In this document: positions 17,944 to 25,743 of the stretch, piece by piece | Position numbering within the stretch: the stretch's first letter is position 1 | Layout of the letters: every line of letters begins with the position of its first letter | Assembly: GCA_964539785.1 (NCBI GenBank) | Contig: CAZIJQ010000025.1 | Coordinates: forward strand, 1 to 34,440 | Direction of reading: 5' to 3' | DNA: 34,440 nt | From: JABMPO01 sp964539785 | GTDB lineage: Bacteria; Fidelibacterota; Marinisomatia; Marinisomatales; TCS56 | The notes under the pieces: model-generated | Seen by the model: only the letters and a program-made list of their open reading frames with translations | What the model was told of the DNA's origin: nothing | Database searches by the model: none | Made by a program: the position numbers and the translations under genes

Positions 17944-18213
17944 ATGGCTCGATCCTTGAAAAAGGGCCCCTACGTCGATCCTAAATTGATGAAGAAAGTG
18001 GAGGCCATGAATGAAGCGGGTCAAAAGAAAGTTGTAAAGACCTGGTCCCGCCGTTCAATGATAACACCGGAATTTGTAGGCCATACGCTGGCAATTCATA
18101 ATGGCAACAAGTTTATCCCCGTATATGTTTACGAAAATATGGTTGGTCATAAACTTGGTGAATTTGCTCCTACCAGAAAATTCCGAATGCACTCTGGAGA
18201 CAGGAAGAAATAA
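17944..18213 (+). CDS. rpsS: 30S ribosomal protein S19
   Basis: An 89-residue S19. MARSLKKGPYVDPKLMKK at the start and GHKLGEFAPTRKFRMHSGD at the end are typical of the family. S19 pairs with S13 in the 30S head and touches the A-site tRNA and bridge B1a. Its TAA stop shares one base with the rplV start (TAATG), as in several other junctions here. Confidence 0.98.
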   Translation: MARSLKKGPYVDPKLMKKVEAMNEAGQKKVVKTWSRRSMITPEFVGHTLAIHNGNKFIPVYVYENMVGHKLGEFAPTRKFRMHSGDRKK

Positions 18214-18557
18214 TGATGGAAGCCTTAGCTAAATCCCGTTACATCAGGCAATCACCGCGGAAAATGCGGTTAGCCGTAGATGCAGTACGCGGCCAGAAAG
18301 TGGGAAATGCGTTAAATTATTTGCATTTTTCACCTCTTAAGGCATCCGCAATTGTTGAAAAGACCCTGCGTTCTGCAGTGGCTAATTTTATGCAGAAGAG
18401 TGAAGGCGGCAATGTTGATCCGGAAGGATTGAAAATTAAAGAAATTTTTGTTAACGGTGGTCCAGTTATGAAACGGTTTAGAGCAGCGTCAATGGGACGT
18501 GCTGCCCGTTTGAGAAAACCAAGTTGCCACCTAAATATAGTCGTCACTGACGAATAA
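18213..18557 (+). CDS. rplV: 50S ribosomal protein L22
   Basis: A 114-residue L22. The N-terminal YIRQSPRKMRLAVDAVRGQK and the C-terminal beta-hairpin (GPVMKRFRAASMGRAARLRK), whose tip lines the exit tunnel near macrolide sites, are both present. The start codon is doubled (ATGATG at 18213 and 18216). The first overlaps the rpsS stop and is preferred only on coupling grounds. Confidence 0.97.
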   Translation: MMEALAKSRYIRQSPRKMRLAVDAVRGQKVGNALNYLHFSPLKASAIVEKTLRSAVANFMQKSEGGNVDPEGLKIKEIFVNGGPVMKRFRAASMGRAARLRKPSCHLNIVVTDE

Positions 18558-18561
18558 TTAC

Positions 18562-18567
18562 AGGAGG
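18562..18567 (+). promoter_or_regulatory. Shine-Dalgarno for rpsC, fixing a TTG start
   Basis: AGGAGG ends 5 nt before the TTG at 18573. The encoded start GQKTHPIGFRLQ is the canonical S3 N-terminus, so TTG is the true initiator. Confidence 0.85.
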
Positions 18568-18572
18568 TACGT

Positions 18573-19196
18573 TTGGGCCAGAAAACACATCCGATCGGAT
18601 TTAGACTGCAGATCAACAAAGCATGGCGGTCCAATTGGTATTCCGGCAAAGATTTCGCCAGCGAATTAGCTGAAGATGTCAAAATTCGGAAATATATCGC
18701 ACATCGTCTTCCCAATGCTGGCGTTTCTAAAGTTATTATTAATCGTACATCCAAGGTCGTGACGGTTACGGTTCATACGGCTCGCCCCGGTATTGTAATC
18801 GGTAAAGGCGGTGAGAATGTTACACGTCTCAAACAAGAAATAAATCAGCTTTCCTCGAAAAACGTACAGATCAATATCTCTGAGGTCAAACGCCCGGAAC
18901 TTGACGCGGCTCTGGTAGGTGCTAGTATTGCCAACCAGTTGATTCGTAAAATTTCCTATCGGCGGGTAGTTAACAAAACTATCCAGTCAACCATGAGAAT
19001 GGGTGCCCAGGGTATCCGTATTAATGTTGCCGGCCGGTTGGGTGGCGCGGAAATCGCCCGCAGTGAAAAATTTCACCAGGGACGGGTACCGCTGCATACT
19101 TTGCGTGCGGATATTGACTATGCGCTAACTGAGGCGCAAACGACCTACGGGGTAATTGGAATTAAAGTATGGATTTGCAACGGCGAGATTCGATAG
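18573..19196 (+). CDS. rpsC: 30S ribosomal protein S3
   Basis: A 207-residue S3 with a TTG start. The N-terminal GQKTHPIGFRL is canonical. The type II KH domain has the GIVIGKGGENV loop at about residues 73-83. The C-terminal domain contains the RMGAQGIRINVAGRLGGAEI block. S3 helps form the mRNA entry channel with S4 and S5, which are both encoded here. It ends close to the C-terminal domain boundary without the longer tail of E. coli S3. Confidence 0.98.
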   Translation: MGQKTHPIGFRLQINKAWRSNWYSGKDFASELAEDVKIRKYIAHRLPNAGVSKVIINRTSKVVTVTVHTARPGIVIGKGGENVTRLKQEINQLSSKNVQINISEVKRPELDAALVGASIANQLIRKISYRRVVNKTIQSTMRMGAQGIRINVAGRLGGAEIARSEKFHQGRVPLHTLRADIDYALTEAQTTYGVIGIKVWICNGEIR

Positions 19197-19205
19197 GCAA
19201 GGATT

Positions 19206-19619
19206 ATGTTAGAACCGAAAAAAACTAAATTTCGCAGACATCATCGCGGTAATCGCCGTGGTATGGCAATGCGTGGCAATCATGTAGCTTTTGGAAGCTA
19301 TGGTCTGAAAGCTGTTGAACCAGGCTGGATTACCGGTCGGCAAATTGAAGCTGCACGTATTACAATTGCCAGGGTAGTACGAAAAGTTGGACGAATGTGG
19401 ATTCGCATTTTCCCTGACAAACCGATTACCAAAAAACCGGCCGAAACCCGCATGGGTAAAGGCAAAGGAACACCGGAATACTGGGTAGCTGTAGTAAAGC
19501 CCGGCCGGATTCTGTTTGAAGTTGAAGGCGTAACCGAAGAAATGGCACATGATGCTTTTATCTCTGCCAGTCATAAACTGCCGATCAAAACTAAACTAGT
19601 CAGTCGTAGAGAGGCTTAG
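19206..19619 (+). CDS. rplP: 50S ribosomal protein L16
   Basis: A 137-residue L16. The N-terminus has KFRRHHRGNRRGMAMRGN, then FGSYGLKAVEPGWITGRQIE with the conserved arginines. GKGKGTPEYWVAVVKPGRI is the loop near the A-site tRNA. L16 is a late-assembly protein at the central protuberance base. It is 9 nt after rpsC. Confidence 0.98.
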   Translation: MLEPKKTKFRRHHRGNRRGMAMRGNHVAFGSYGLKAVEPGWITGRQIEAARITIARVVRKVGRMWIRIFPDKPITKKPAETRMGKGKGTPEYWVAVVKPGRILFEVEGVTEEMAHDAFISASHKLPIKTKLVSRREA

Positions 19620-19624
19620 GCAGC

Positions 19625-19843
19625 ATGAAGAAGAATATACTTAAAGAAATGAATGTTGCTGAGCTGGAAGTGAAACTGGTGGATAATATTGACGCATTGC
19701 AGAATCTGCGGTTTCAAAAAGCCCTGCAGCAACTGGAACAACCATTGCAGATCAAAATTTTACGTCGTGAAATTGCTCAGATAAAAACTGTACTCGGTGA
19801 ATACGAGCGCGGTATTCGCAAGCAAAATGAAGAGGGACAGTGA
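19625..19843 (+). CDS. rpmC: 50S ribosomal protein L29
   Basis: A 72-residue two-helix protein. The family pattern L-x-x-ELxxKLxx-L-x-x-L-R-F appears as MNVAELEVKLVDNIDALQNL followed by RFQKAL, and the second helix carries IKILRREIAQIKTVL. L29 lies beside L23 at the tunnel exit. The stop TGA at 19841-19843 is 1 nt before the rpsQ ATG. Confidence 0.95.
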   Translation: MKKNILKEMNVAELEVKLVDNIDALQNLRFQKALQQLEQPLQIKILRREIAQIKTVLGEYERGIRKQNEEGQ

Positions 19844-19844
19844 T

Positions 19845-20120
19845 ATGGCGGATTATCAGCGCAAGCAAGCCTTAACCGGCGAAGTAGTTAGTGCTAAAAT
19901 GGATAAAACCGTTGTCGTAAAAGTTACACGGCGGGTATTGCATCCGGTCTATAAGAAATATATTAAACGCTATAAAAAATATTTGGCACACGCAGAAAAG
20001 ATTTCTCCTAAAGAAGGCGACATTGTAAAAATTCTTTCGAGTCGTCCAATAAGTAAGAATAAAACTTGGCGTGTGAGTGAAATTATTCGTGAATCGGTAA
20101 AATTGGAAGCACAGTTGTGA
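19845..20120 (+). CDS. rpsQ: 30S ribosomal protein S17
   Basis: A 91-residue S17. The frame is open back to 19797, but the start chosen is ATG 19845 (MADYQRKQALTGEVVSAKM), because it is preceded by AGAGGG, follows the rpmC stop by one base and gives the family length. The OB-fold has KMDKTVVVKVTRRVLHPVYKKYI. S17 is a primary 16S rRNA binder. The last four bases, GTGA, contain the rplN start. Confidence 0.96.
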   Translation: MADYQRKQALTGEVVSAKMDKTVVVKVTRRVLHPVYKKYIKRYKKYLAHAEKISPKEGDIVKILSSRPISKNKTWRVSEIIRESVKLEAQL

Positions 20121-20485
20121 TTCAACAAGAAACCAGACTAAAAGTTGCCGATAATACCGGAGCAAAAGAAGTACTTTGTTTCAAAGTACTGGGTGGCTCA
20201 GGTCGCCGATATGCATCCGTAGGCGATATTGTAGTGGTAACAGTAAAAAGTGCCCTGCCGGGTGGCATGGTAAAAAAAGGTGAGATTTCACGCGCGGTTG
20301 TAGTGCGTACCCGAAAAGAAATTCGACGCGGTGATGGAACGTACATTCGATTCGATGATAATGCGGCTGTATTGTTAGATGGCTCAGGTGAGCCCCGTGG
20401 AACGCGCATTTTTGGTCCGGTGGCCAGGGAATTACGTGATAGCGGATATATGAAAATCATATCGATGGCGCCGGAGGTATTGTAG
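20117..20485 (+). CDS. rplN: 50S ribosomal protein L14
   Basis: A 122-residue L14 with a GTG start overlapping the rpsQ stop by 4 nt. IQQETRLKVADNTGAKEVLC and the motif AVVVRTRKEIRRGDGTYIRF are diagnostic. L14 forms intersubunit bridges B5 and B8 and is the docking site of the silencing factor RsfS. It opens the spc-type segment, again with no operon break. Confidence 0.98.
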   Translation: MIQQETRLKVADNTGAKEVLCFKVLGGSGRRYASVGDIVVVTVKSALPGGMVKKGEISRAVVVRTRKEIRRGDGTYIRFDDNAAVLLDGSGEPRGTRIFGPVARELRDSGYMKIISMAPEVL

Positions 20486-20487
20486 AA

Positions 20488-20796
20488 ATGCATGTGAAAA
20501 AAGGAATGACCGTCAAGATAACGAGCGGGGAAGATCGGGGAAAACAGGGTAAAATTTTACGGGTATTTCCCAAAACCAATCGTGTTATTGTCCAGGGTGT
20601 CAATTTTGTTAAACGGGCTACCCGCCCTACTCAGACAAACCCCAGTGGTGGGTTCGTAGAGAAAGAAGCACCATTGAATGCTTCCAATGTTATGATCCTT
20701 GTTGGTGGTCAAACATCGAGAATAGGATATAAAAAATTGGAAGATGGAACTAAAGTAAGAATTGCCACCAGAACTGGCGAAGAGATTGAGTCATAG
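20488..20796 (+). CDS. rplX: 50S ribosomal protein L24
   Basis: A 102-residue L24. The KOW motif is at the N-terminus (KKGMTVKITSGEDRGKQGKI). NFVKRATRPTQTNPSGGFVE matches the second conserved block. L24 starts 50S assembly at the 5' end of 23S rRNA. It ends 2 nt before the unusually long rplE. Confidence 0.97.
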   Translation: MHVKKGMTVKITSGEDRGKQGKILRVFPKTNRVIVQGVNFVKRATRPTQTNPSGGFVEKEAPLNASNVMILVGGQTSRIGYKKLEDGTKVRIATRTGEEIES

Positions 20797-20798
20797 AG

Positions 20799-21740
20799 AT
20801 GGCTGAAGAAAAGAAAATACCCACAAAATCAACTAAGCCGGCAGAGCAGAAGGCGCCTAAAAAGGTTGCTAAAGCTGACACCAAGAAGGCTCCAGCTAAA
20901 AAAGCAACCTCCCCCAAAGCTCCGGCTAAAAAAGTTGCCGCTAAAAAAGCGACTACCACTAAAGCTCCAGCTAAGAAAGCTGTTGCCAAAGCAGCAACTT
21001 CTTCCAAAGCTCCGGCTAAGAAAGCTGTTGCCAAAGCAGCAACTTCTTCCAAAGCTCCGGCTAAAAAAGCGACTACCACTAAAGCTCCAGCTAAGAAAGT
21101 TGCCGACAAAAAAGCACCGGCAAAAACCAGTGCTAAGGTTGCAGTGAAAAAAGTCAGCGAAGCCTATACGCCTTTGCTGAAAAAGTATTATAGGGATAAC
21201 GTAATCCCGGCTCTGTTAAAAAGATTTGGCTACAAAAATGTGATGGAAGTGCCCAGATTGCAGGCAATTTCAATTAATATGGGTATCGGTGATGCCAAGA
21301 ATAATCCCAAAGCTCTTGAAAGTGCTTTGCGGGAATTATCAGCGATTAGTGGGCAGAAAGCAGTTACTACAAAATCACGCAAAGATATTTCAAATTTTAA
21401 GGTTAGAAAAGGATTTCCGGTTGGCTGTCGGGTTACATTGCGATCCAATCAAATGTACGAATTTCTTTTACGCTTAATTTCAATTGCTTTGCCCCGTACC
21501 CGCGATTTTAATGGATTGTCGTTTAAATCATTCGATCGGCGAGGTAACTTTTCTTTTGGCGTAAAGGAACAGATCGTGTTCACGGAAATTGATTACGACA
21601 AGATTGATAGTATTCGTGGAATGGATATTTCTTTATCTACAACAGCCAAGACCGATGATGAAGCTTACTGGCTATTGAAAGAATTCGGCTTTCCATTACG
21701 TAATAAACCAGTTAAAACTGAAGGTGTTGAGGCTGCATAA
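20799..21740 (+). CDS. rplE: 50S ribosomal protein L5 with a Lys/Ala/Pro-rich N-terminal extension
   Basis: A 313-residue protein, against about 180 for typical bacterial L5. Residues from about 120 onwards are a normal L5 (YTPLLKKYYRDNVIPALLKR, INMGIGDAKNNPKALESAL, TTKSRKDISNFKVRKGFPVG and the DISLSTTAKTDDEAYWLL end). Residues 1-119 are low-complexity, strongly basic sequence built on KAPAKK repeats, like histone-H1-type tails. The start ATG 20799 is 2 nt after rplX. An in-frame GTG at 21144 (residue 116), behind a weak TAAGG, could give a normal-length L5 as well. L5 binds 5S rRNA at the central protuberance. The extension's role is unknown; binding RNA or DNA is inference. Confidence 0.95.
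   Translation: MAEEKKIPTKSTKPAEQKAPKKVAKADTKKAPAKKATSPKAPAKKVAAKKATTTKAPAKKAVAKAATSSKAPAKKAVAKAATSSKAPAKKATTTKAPAKKVADKKAPAKTSAKVAVKKVSEAYTPLLKKYYRDNVIPALLKRFGYKNVMEVPRLQAISINMGIGDAKNNPKALESALRELSAISGQKAVTTKSRKDISNFKVRKGFPVGCRVTLRSNQMYEFLLRLISIALPRTRDFNGLSFKSFDRRGNFSFGVKEQIVFTEIDYDKIDSIRGMDISLSTTAKTDDEAYWLLKEFGFPLRNKPVKTEGVEAA
20886..21125 (+). repeat. Tandem 30/45-bp coding repeats (KAPAKK units) in rplE
   Basis: Units beginning KAPAKK occur at residues 30-39 (10 aa), 40-54, 55-69 and 70-84 (15 aa each), 85-94 (10 aa) and 95 onwards. The copies at 20961-21005 and 21006-21050 are 45 bp each and differ at one base (CCAG/CCGG). All unit lengths are multiples of three, so changes in number keep the frame. 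Confidence 0.9.
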
Positions 21741-21925
21741 TGGCAAAAAAATCTCTAATTGTTAAATCAAATAGAGTCCCAAAGTTTAAGGTCAGAGGAT
21801 ATAATCGCTGTTTTAACTGCGGACGCCCGGATGGTTATATGAGACGTTTTGGTCTGTGCCGTATTTGTTTCCGGGAAATGGCACTCAAGGGTGAAATACC
21901 CGGTGTAATAAAAGCCAGTTGGTAA
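21740..21925 (+). CDS. rpsN: 30S ribosomal protein S14, zinc-binding short type
   Basis: A 61-residue S14 of the zinc (C+) form. The ligands are C24, C27, C40, C43 in CFNCGRPDGYMRRFGLCRIC. MAKKSLIVKSNRVPKFKVRG is the usual short-form start. S14 is a 30S head protein assembled late beside S3 and S10. Its ATG overlaps the rplE stop by one base, so it depends on complete translation of the extended L5 if coupled. Confidence 0.98.
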   Translation: MAKKSLIVKSNRVPKFKVRGYNRCFNCGRPDGYMRRFGLCRICFREMALKGEIPGVIKASW

Positions 21926-21937
21926 GGAGAATTTCTG

Positions 21938-22336
21938 ATGTCAATGACTGATCCCATTGCGGATTTATTAACGCGAATTAGAAACGGATTAGCCGCCAAT
22001 AAACGGTGGGTTGATGTACCGGCTTCGAATATGAAAAAACGAATTGTCTTCATATTAAAAGAAGAACATTATATCGAGGATTTCATTTTTGTAGCCGATG
22101 GTAATACCGAGATTATTCGGATATTCCTTAAATATGATTATAACAGTAAAGCGGTTATTGCCGGTATCGAACGTGTCAGCAAACCCGGTCGCCGGGTATA
22201 TGTTGGCAACCATAACCTACCCCGTGTGTTAGACGGACTTGGCATTGCCATTCTTTCAACATCCAGAGGTGTAATTTCAAATAAGACTGCCAAGAGAATG
22301 AAAATTGGTGGTGAAGTACTCTGCAACGTTTGGTAA
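21938..22336 (+). CDS. rpsH: 30S ribosomal protein S8
   Basis: A 132-residue S8. The N-terminus MTDPIADLLTRIRNGL and the C-terminal signature STSRGVISNKTAKRMKIGGE are both clear. S8 binds helix 21 of 16S rRNA and in E. coli represses the spc operon at the start of rplE. An equivalent site would here fall at the beginning of the L5 extension; none is evident by eye. A GGAG precedes the start at about 21926. Confidence 0.98.
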   Translation: MSMTDPIADLLTRIRNGLAANKRWVDVPASNMKKRIVFILKEEHYIEDFIFVADGNTEIIRIFLKYDYNSKAVIAGIERVSKPGRRVYVGNHNLPRVLDGLGIAILSTSRGVISNKTAKRMKIGGEVLCNVW

Positions 22337-22340
22337 GATT

Positions 22341-22880
22341 ATGTCAAGAATAGGTAAAAAAGAAATCAATATTCCGGACGGTGTTTCAATCGTTCTGGAA
22401 AAAAATTCAGTGCTTGTTAAAGGTCCAAAAGGAACTTTAACTGTCGATATTCACTCGGAGATATCTGTTAAGCAGGATGGAAATAATTTAGTTGTTGAAA
22501 GATCTTCCGACAGTCGTCAATCTAAATCTCTTCACGGTACCAATCGTATGCTTTTAGCGAATGCCGTGACTGGTGTATCCCAGGGATTTACCCGTGATCT
22601 GAAAATTGTTGGTGTCGGGTACCAGGCGTCTATCAAAGAAAATTTACTTTCACTGCAGTTGGGTTATTCTCATGATATCTTATTTAATCCCCCCGAAGGT
22701 ATTAAAATAGATGCTAAGCGTACCGATATTACTGTCAGCGGAATTGATAAACAATTAGTTGGTGAAGTCGCGGCTAAAATAAGGTCTTTCCGCAAGCCCG
22801 AACCCTATAAAGGAAAGGGTATTCGTTACAGTGATGAATATGTCCGCATTAAACAAGGCAAGACTGTAGGAGTGGCCTGA
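22341..22880 (+). CDS. rplF: 50S ribosomal protein L6
   Basis: A 179-residue L6. The frame is open back to 22305, but ATG 22341 (MSRIGKKEINIPDGV) is the canonical L6 start and lies just after the rpsH stop. Two related alpha/beta domains are seen, and the C-terminal signature KPEPYKGKGIRYSDEYVRIK is present. L6 sits near the GTPase-associated region. Its TGA overlaps the rplR ATG by one base. Confidence 0.97.
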   Translation: MSRIGKKEINIPDGVSIVLEKNSVLVKGPKGTLTVDIHSEISVKQDGNNLVVERSSDSRQSKSLHGTNRMLLANAVTGVSQGFTRDLKIVGVGYQASIKENLLSLQLGYSHDILFNPPEGIKIDAKRTDITVSGIDKQLVGEVAAKIRSFRKPEPYKGKGIRYSDEYVRIKQGKTVGVA

Positions 22881-23251
22881 TGAGTTTAATTTCAAAAAAT
22901 GCCAAGCGTTTTCAACGCCGTCGCAACCGTAGCAAACGGCCCGCTACGGGTGATCTCAGTAGAATGAGGTTAGTTGTATTTCGCAGTGCGCGCCACATCT
23001 ATGGTCAAATCATCAACGATATTGATAAACATACATTGGTTGCATGCTCGACTTTGGATAAAGCAATTCAGGCTGAACTGAAGAAAGCCGGCAGCAAAAT
23101 TGAGCAGAGTCAGATTGTTGGAAAAGAATTGGCAGAGCGCGCATTGGCAAAAGACATAAATGAAATAGTTTTCGACCGTAACGGTTTCATCTACCGCGGC
23201 AGAGTAAAAGCTTTGGCTGATGCAGCTCGTAAAAGCGGTTTGAATTTCTAA
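22880..23251 (+). CDS. rplR: 50S ribosomal protein L18
   Basis: A 123-residue L18. The N-terminus is very basic (FQRRRNRSKRPATGDLSRMR), and the conserved RLVVFRSARHIYGQIINDI and FDRNGFIYRGRVKALADAAR follow. L18 binds 5S rRNA together with L5 and L25. The one-base overlap with rplF suggests coupled translation. Confidence 0.97.
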   Translation: MSLISKNAKRFQRRRNRSKRPATGDLSRMRLVVFRSARHIYGQIINDIDKHTLVACSTLDKAIQAELKKAGSKIEQSQIVGKELAERALAKDINEIVFDRNGFIYRGRVKALADAARKSGLNF

Positions 23252-23268
23252 TCTCAGGGAGCAAAATC

Positions 23269-23772
23269 TTGGCGATCATTAATCCAGCAGAATTGGATCT
23301 AAAAGAAGAAACAATTGTAAAAATTCGACGCGTCGCAAAAGTTAACGCGCTCGGAAAACGTTTTCGCTTTTCAGCTTTAGCCGTTGTAGGTGACGGTCAT
23401 GGTCATGTTGGCGTTGGCATTGGAAAAGCCGGAGAAGTAATACTGGCTATTACCAAAGCCAAAGAAAGTGCCAAACAATCTTTAATTCGTGTGCCTTTAT
23501 TAAACGGCACAGTACCACATAAAATTATTGGTAAACATGGCTCCAGTAAAGTATTACTGAAGCCAGCCAGTCCTGGTACCGGTATTATTGCCGGAGCTAA
23601 TGTTCGTGCGGTAATGGAGCAGGTAGGCGTCACTGATATTTTGACAAAATCTATTGGTTCAAACAATGCGATGAATGTTGTTAAAGCAACAATTAGTGCG
23701 TTAGAAAATCTTCACGACGCCGTTTCAGTAGCAAATCGTCGTGGAATAACTATCCCGGAAATATTTAATTAA
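23269..23772 (+). CDS. rpsE: 30S ribosomal protein S5
   Basis: A 167-residue S5 with a TTG start at 23269, preceded by AGGGAG. The double-stranded RNA-binding-like N-terminal domain has VAKVNALGKRFRFSALAVVG, then GDGHGHVGVGIGKAGEV. The C-terminal domain has PASPGTGIIAGANVRAVMEQ. S5 helps set decoding fidelity and the mRNA entry site. No ATG nearby gives a better N-terminus. Confidence 0.97.
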   Translation: MAIINPAELDLKEETIVKIRRVAKVNALGKRFRFSALAVVGDGHGHVGVGIGKAGEVILAITKAKESAKQSLIRVPLLNGTVPHKIIGKHGSSKVLLKPASPGTGIIAGANVRAVMEQVGVTDILTKSIGSNNAMNVVKATISALENLHDAVSVANRRGITIPEIFN

Positions 23773-23774
23773 TC

Positions 23775-23972
23775 ATGGCTAAAGCAAAACAGAAAAAATT
23801 ACGGATTACTCAAACCCGTAGTAAAATCGGATATTCCATGAAAGCCAAATTAACCCTGGCTGCTCTTGGGTTAAAGAAGATGCACCAGACGGTTGAACTG
23901 AATGATACTGATCAAATACGTGGTATGATCCGCGTAGTTGACTATTTAGTAAAAGTTGAGGAAGTGGCATGA
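23775..23972 (+). CDS. rpmD: 50S ribosomal protein L30
   Basis: A 65-residue L30. The pattern KLRITQTRSKIGYSMKAK then TLAALGLKKMHQTVELNDT, with a C-terminal VVDYLVKVEEV, is that of bacterial L30. The usual length is about 60. It starts 2 nt after rpsE and overlaps rplO by 4 nt (ATGA). Confidence 0.95.
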   Translation: MAKAKQKKLRITQTRSKIGYSMKAKLTLAALGLKKMHQTVELNDTDQIRGMIRVVDYLVKVEEVA

Positions 23973-24409
23973 AATTAGGTTCTTTAAAACCGGCGGAAGG
24001 TGCAACAAAAAATACCAAACGTTTAGGACGTGGTCACGGATCCGGTACCGGCAAGACTTCTGGCCGCGGACACAAAGGTGCTGGCAGCAGAAGTGGTAAT
24101 AAGAAACGCGCCTGGTTTGAAGGTGGTCAAATGGCTCTTTCCCGGCGGTTGCCCAAAAGAGGCTTTTCCAATTATCCCTTCAGAAAAGAAGTGCAGATTA
24201 TTAATCTGGATACACTTGAAAAACTTGGTTTGGATACGGTAAACCTGGATACTTTGTACGAGAAGGGGGCTATTAAAAATATTCAGACCCCGGTTAAAAT
24301 ATTGGGTGGTGGAGAATTAACTAAAAAAGTTAACGTGACGGCCAATGCTTTCAGTAAATCTGCTATAGAAAAAATTGAAAAGGCGGGAGGATCAGCTACG
24401 TTCCTGTGA
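23969..24409 (+). CDS. rplO: 50S ribosomal protein L15
   Basis: A 146-residue L15. The Gly/Arg/Lys-rich N-terminal half (RLGRGHGSGTGKTSGRGHKG) is typical and penetrates 23S rRNA. FEGGQMALSRRLPKRGFSN and the C-terminal VTANAFSKSAIEKIEKAGG complete the match. Both ends overlap neighbours by 4 nt: ATGA with rpmD and GTGA with secY. Confidence 0.97.
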   Translation: MKLGSLKPAEGATKNTKRLGRGHGSGTGKTSGRGHKGAGSRSGNKKRAWFEGGQMALSRRLPKRGFSNYPFRKEVQIINLDTLEKLGLDTVNLDTLYEKGAIKNIQTPVKILGGGELTKKVNVTANAFSKSAIEKIEKAGGSATFL

Positions 24410-25743
24410 TTGATAAATTTCGAAACATCTTCAACATACCTGAATTACGCAAGCGAATTCTTTTTACACTAGGCATCTTGATTGTCATCAGGGTCGGTGC
24501 CCATGTCCCGATACCCGGAATCAATGGCGAGGCTCTCGGCGCTGCCATGCAGAATTTCCAGAATACATTATTCGGATTATATGATCTGTTTGCCGGCGGT
24601 GCTTTCCAGAAAGCGACACTGTTCGCCCTGGGAATTATGCCCTACATCTCAGCTTCAATCATTATTCAGTTGATGAGTTCGGTGGTACCTTACTTCCAGC
24701 GACTGGATAAAGAAGGTGATGAAGGAAGAAAAAAGAAGACGCAGATTACTCGTTATGGAACAGTCTTAATTGCCCTAATGCAATCATATGGTATTACTCT
24801 ATTTCTGGAATCCCTTACAGCACCTGTAGGGGGGATGACGGTTGCTGTTGTACCATTCCCGGGGATCGGTTTCAAATTTGTCGCCATGGTTTGTATGGTG
24901 ACTGGTGTAATATTAATAATGTGGCTTGGTGAAAGGATTACTGAACGGGGAATTGGTAACGGCATTTCACTGATCATCATGGTTGGTATTGTTGCCCGGC
25001 TGCCAAATGTAATTATTACCGAAATTTCATTAGTACGCGAAGGTGTGCATTCGATTTTAATGGAAGTCATTCTGATTGCCATAATGTTTATGATTATCGC
25101 CTTTGTTGTATTGTTGACTCAGGGAACGCGGAAGATTCCGGTTCAATATGCCAAGCGGATTGTTGGTCGTAAAGTCTATGGTGGCCAGTCCACCCATATT
25201 CCACTTAGAGTTAATACATCCGGTGTAATGCCGATCATCTTTGCCAGTTCGATTATGATGATCCCTAGTACAGTGGCCACTTTCTTCAGCGAAAGTGAAT
25301 TTATGCAGGGGATGATGAGGGTATTTTCAACCACCCACTGGTTCTACTGGCTGATTTTTGGATCCATGATTATTTTCTTCACCTACTTTTATACCGCTAT
25401 AGCATTTGATCCGGTGCAGGTGGCCAGCCAGATGAAACAACATGGCGGCTTCATTCCCGGTATTCGTCCGGGCAAGAAAACATCCGAATATATTGACAAT
25501 ATTTTGACTCGGGTTACCTTACCGGGATCATTTTTCCTGGCTGGTGTCGCAATATTCCCCTATGTCCTTATGAACGCAATGGGTATTGGATATGATCTGG
25601 CATCATTCTTTGGCGGAACCAGTCTCTTGATTATAGTTGGTGTTGCCCTCGATACTTTGCAGCAGATTGAATCCCATTTGATGATGCGCCATTATGATGG
25701 TTTCCTTACTAAAGGAAAAATTCGAGGTCGGAGACGTATTTAA
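24406..25743 (+). CDS. secY: Preprotein translocase subunit SecY
   Basis: A 445-residue inner-membrane channel protein with about ten hydrophobic segments. ALGIMPYISASIIIQLM (about residues 75-91) is the SecY signature, and LGERITERGIGNGISLIIM is also conserved. The GTG start overlaps the rplO stop, giving the N-terminus with IPELRKRILFTLGILIVIR. SecY pairs with SecE (gene at 96). The adk gene, which often follows secY, is absent; map follows directly with a one-base overlap. Confidence 0.98.
   Translation: MIDKFRNIFNIPELRKRILFTLGILIVIRVGAHVPIPGINGEALGAAMQNFQNTLFGLYDLFAGGAFQKATLFALGIMPYISASIIIQLMSSVVPYFQRLDKEGDEGRKKKTQITRYGTVLIALMQSYGITLFLESLTAPVGGMTVAVVPFPGIGFKFVAMVCMVTGVILIMWLGERITERGIGNGISLIIMVGIVARLPNVIITEISLVREGVHSILMEVILIAIMFMIIAFVVLLTQGTRKIPVQYAKRIVGRKVYGGQSTHIPLRVNTSGVMPIIFASSIMMIPSTVATFFSESEFMQGMMRVFSTTHWFYWLIFGSMIIFFTYFYTAIAFDPVQVASQMKQHGGFIPGIRPGKKTSEYIDNILTRVTLPGSFFLAGVAIFPYVLMNAMGIGYDLASFFGGTSLLIIVGVALDTLQQIESHLMMRHYDGFLTKGKIRGRRRI

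Noticed and set aside
19797..19844. Longer S17 with start at 19797
   Set aside because: It overlaps the rpmC coding end in another frame; ATG 19845 gives the family N-terminus and length.
20750..21109. A 119-codon - strand frame rich in Ala, Leu, Gly and Val that looks like a membrane protein
   Set aside because: It is the antisense of the rplE repeats; low-complexity Lys/Ala codons give an open Leu/Ala frame on the other strand. It has no start context and overlaps an essential gene.
20886..21125. CRISPR-like or minisatellite array
   Set aside because: Units are directly adjacent with no unique spacers, all multiples of three and in frame with rplE, so they are coding repeats.
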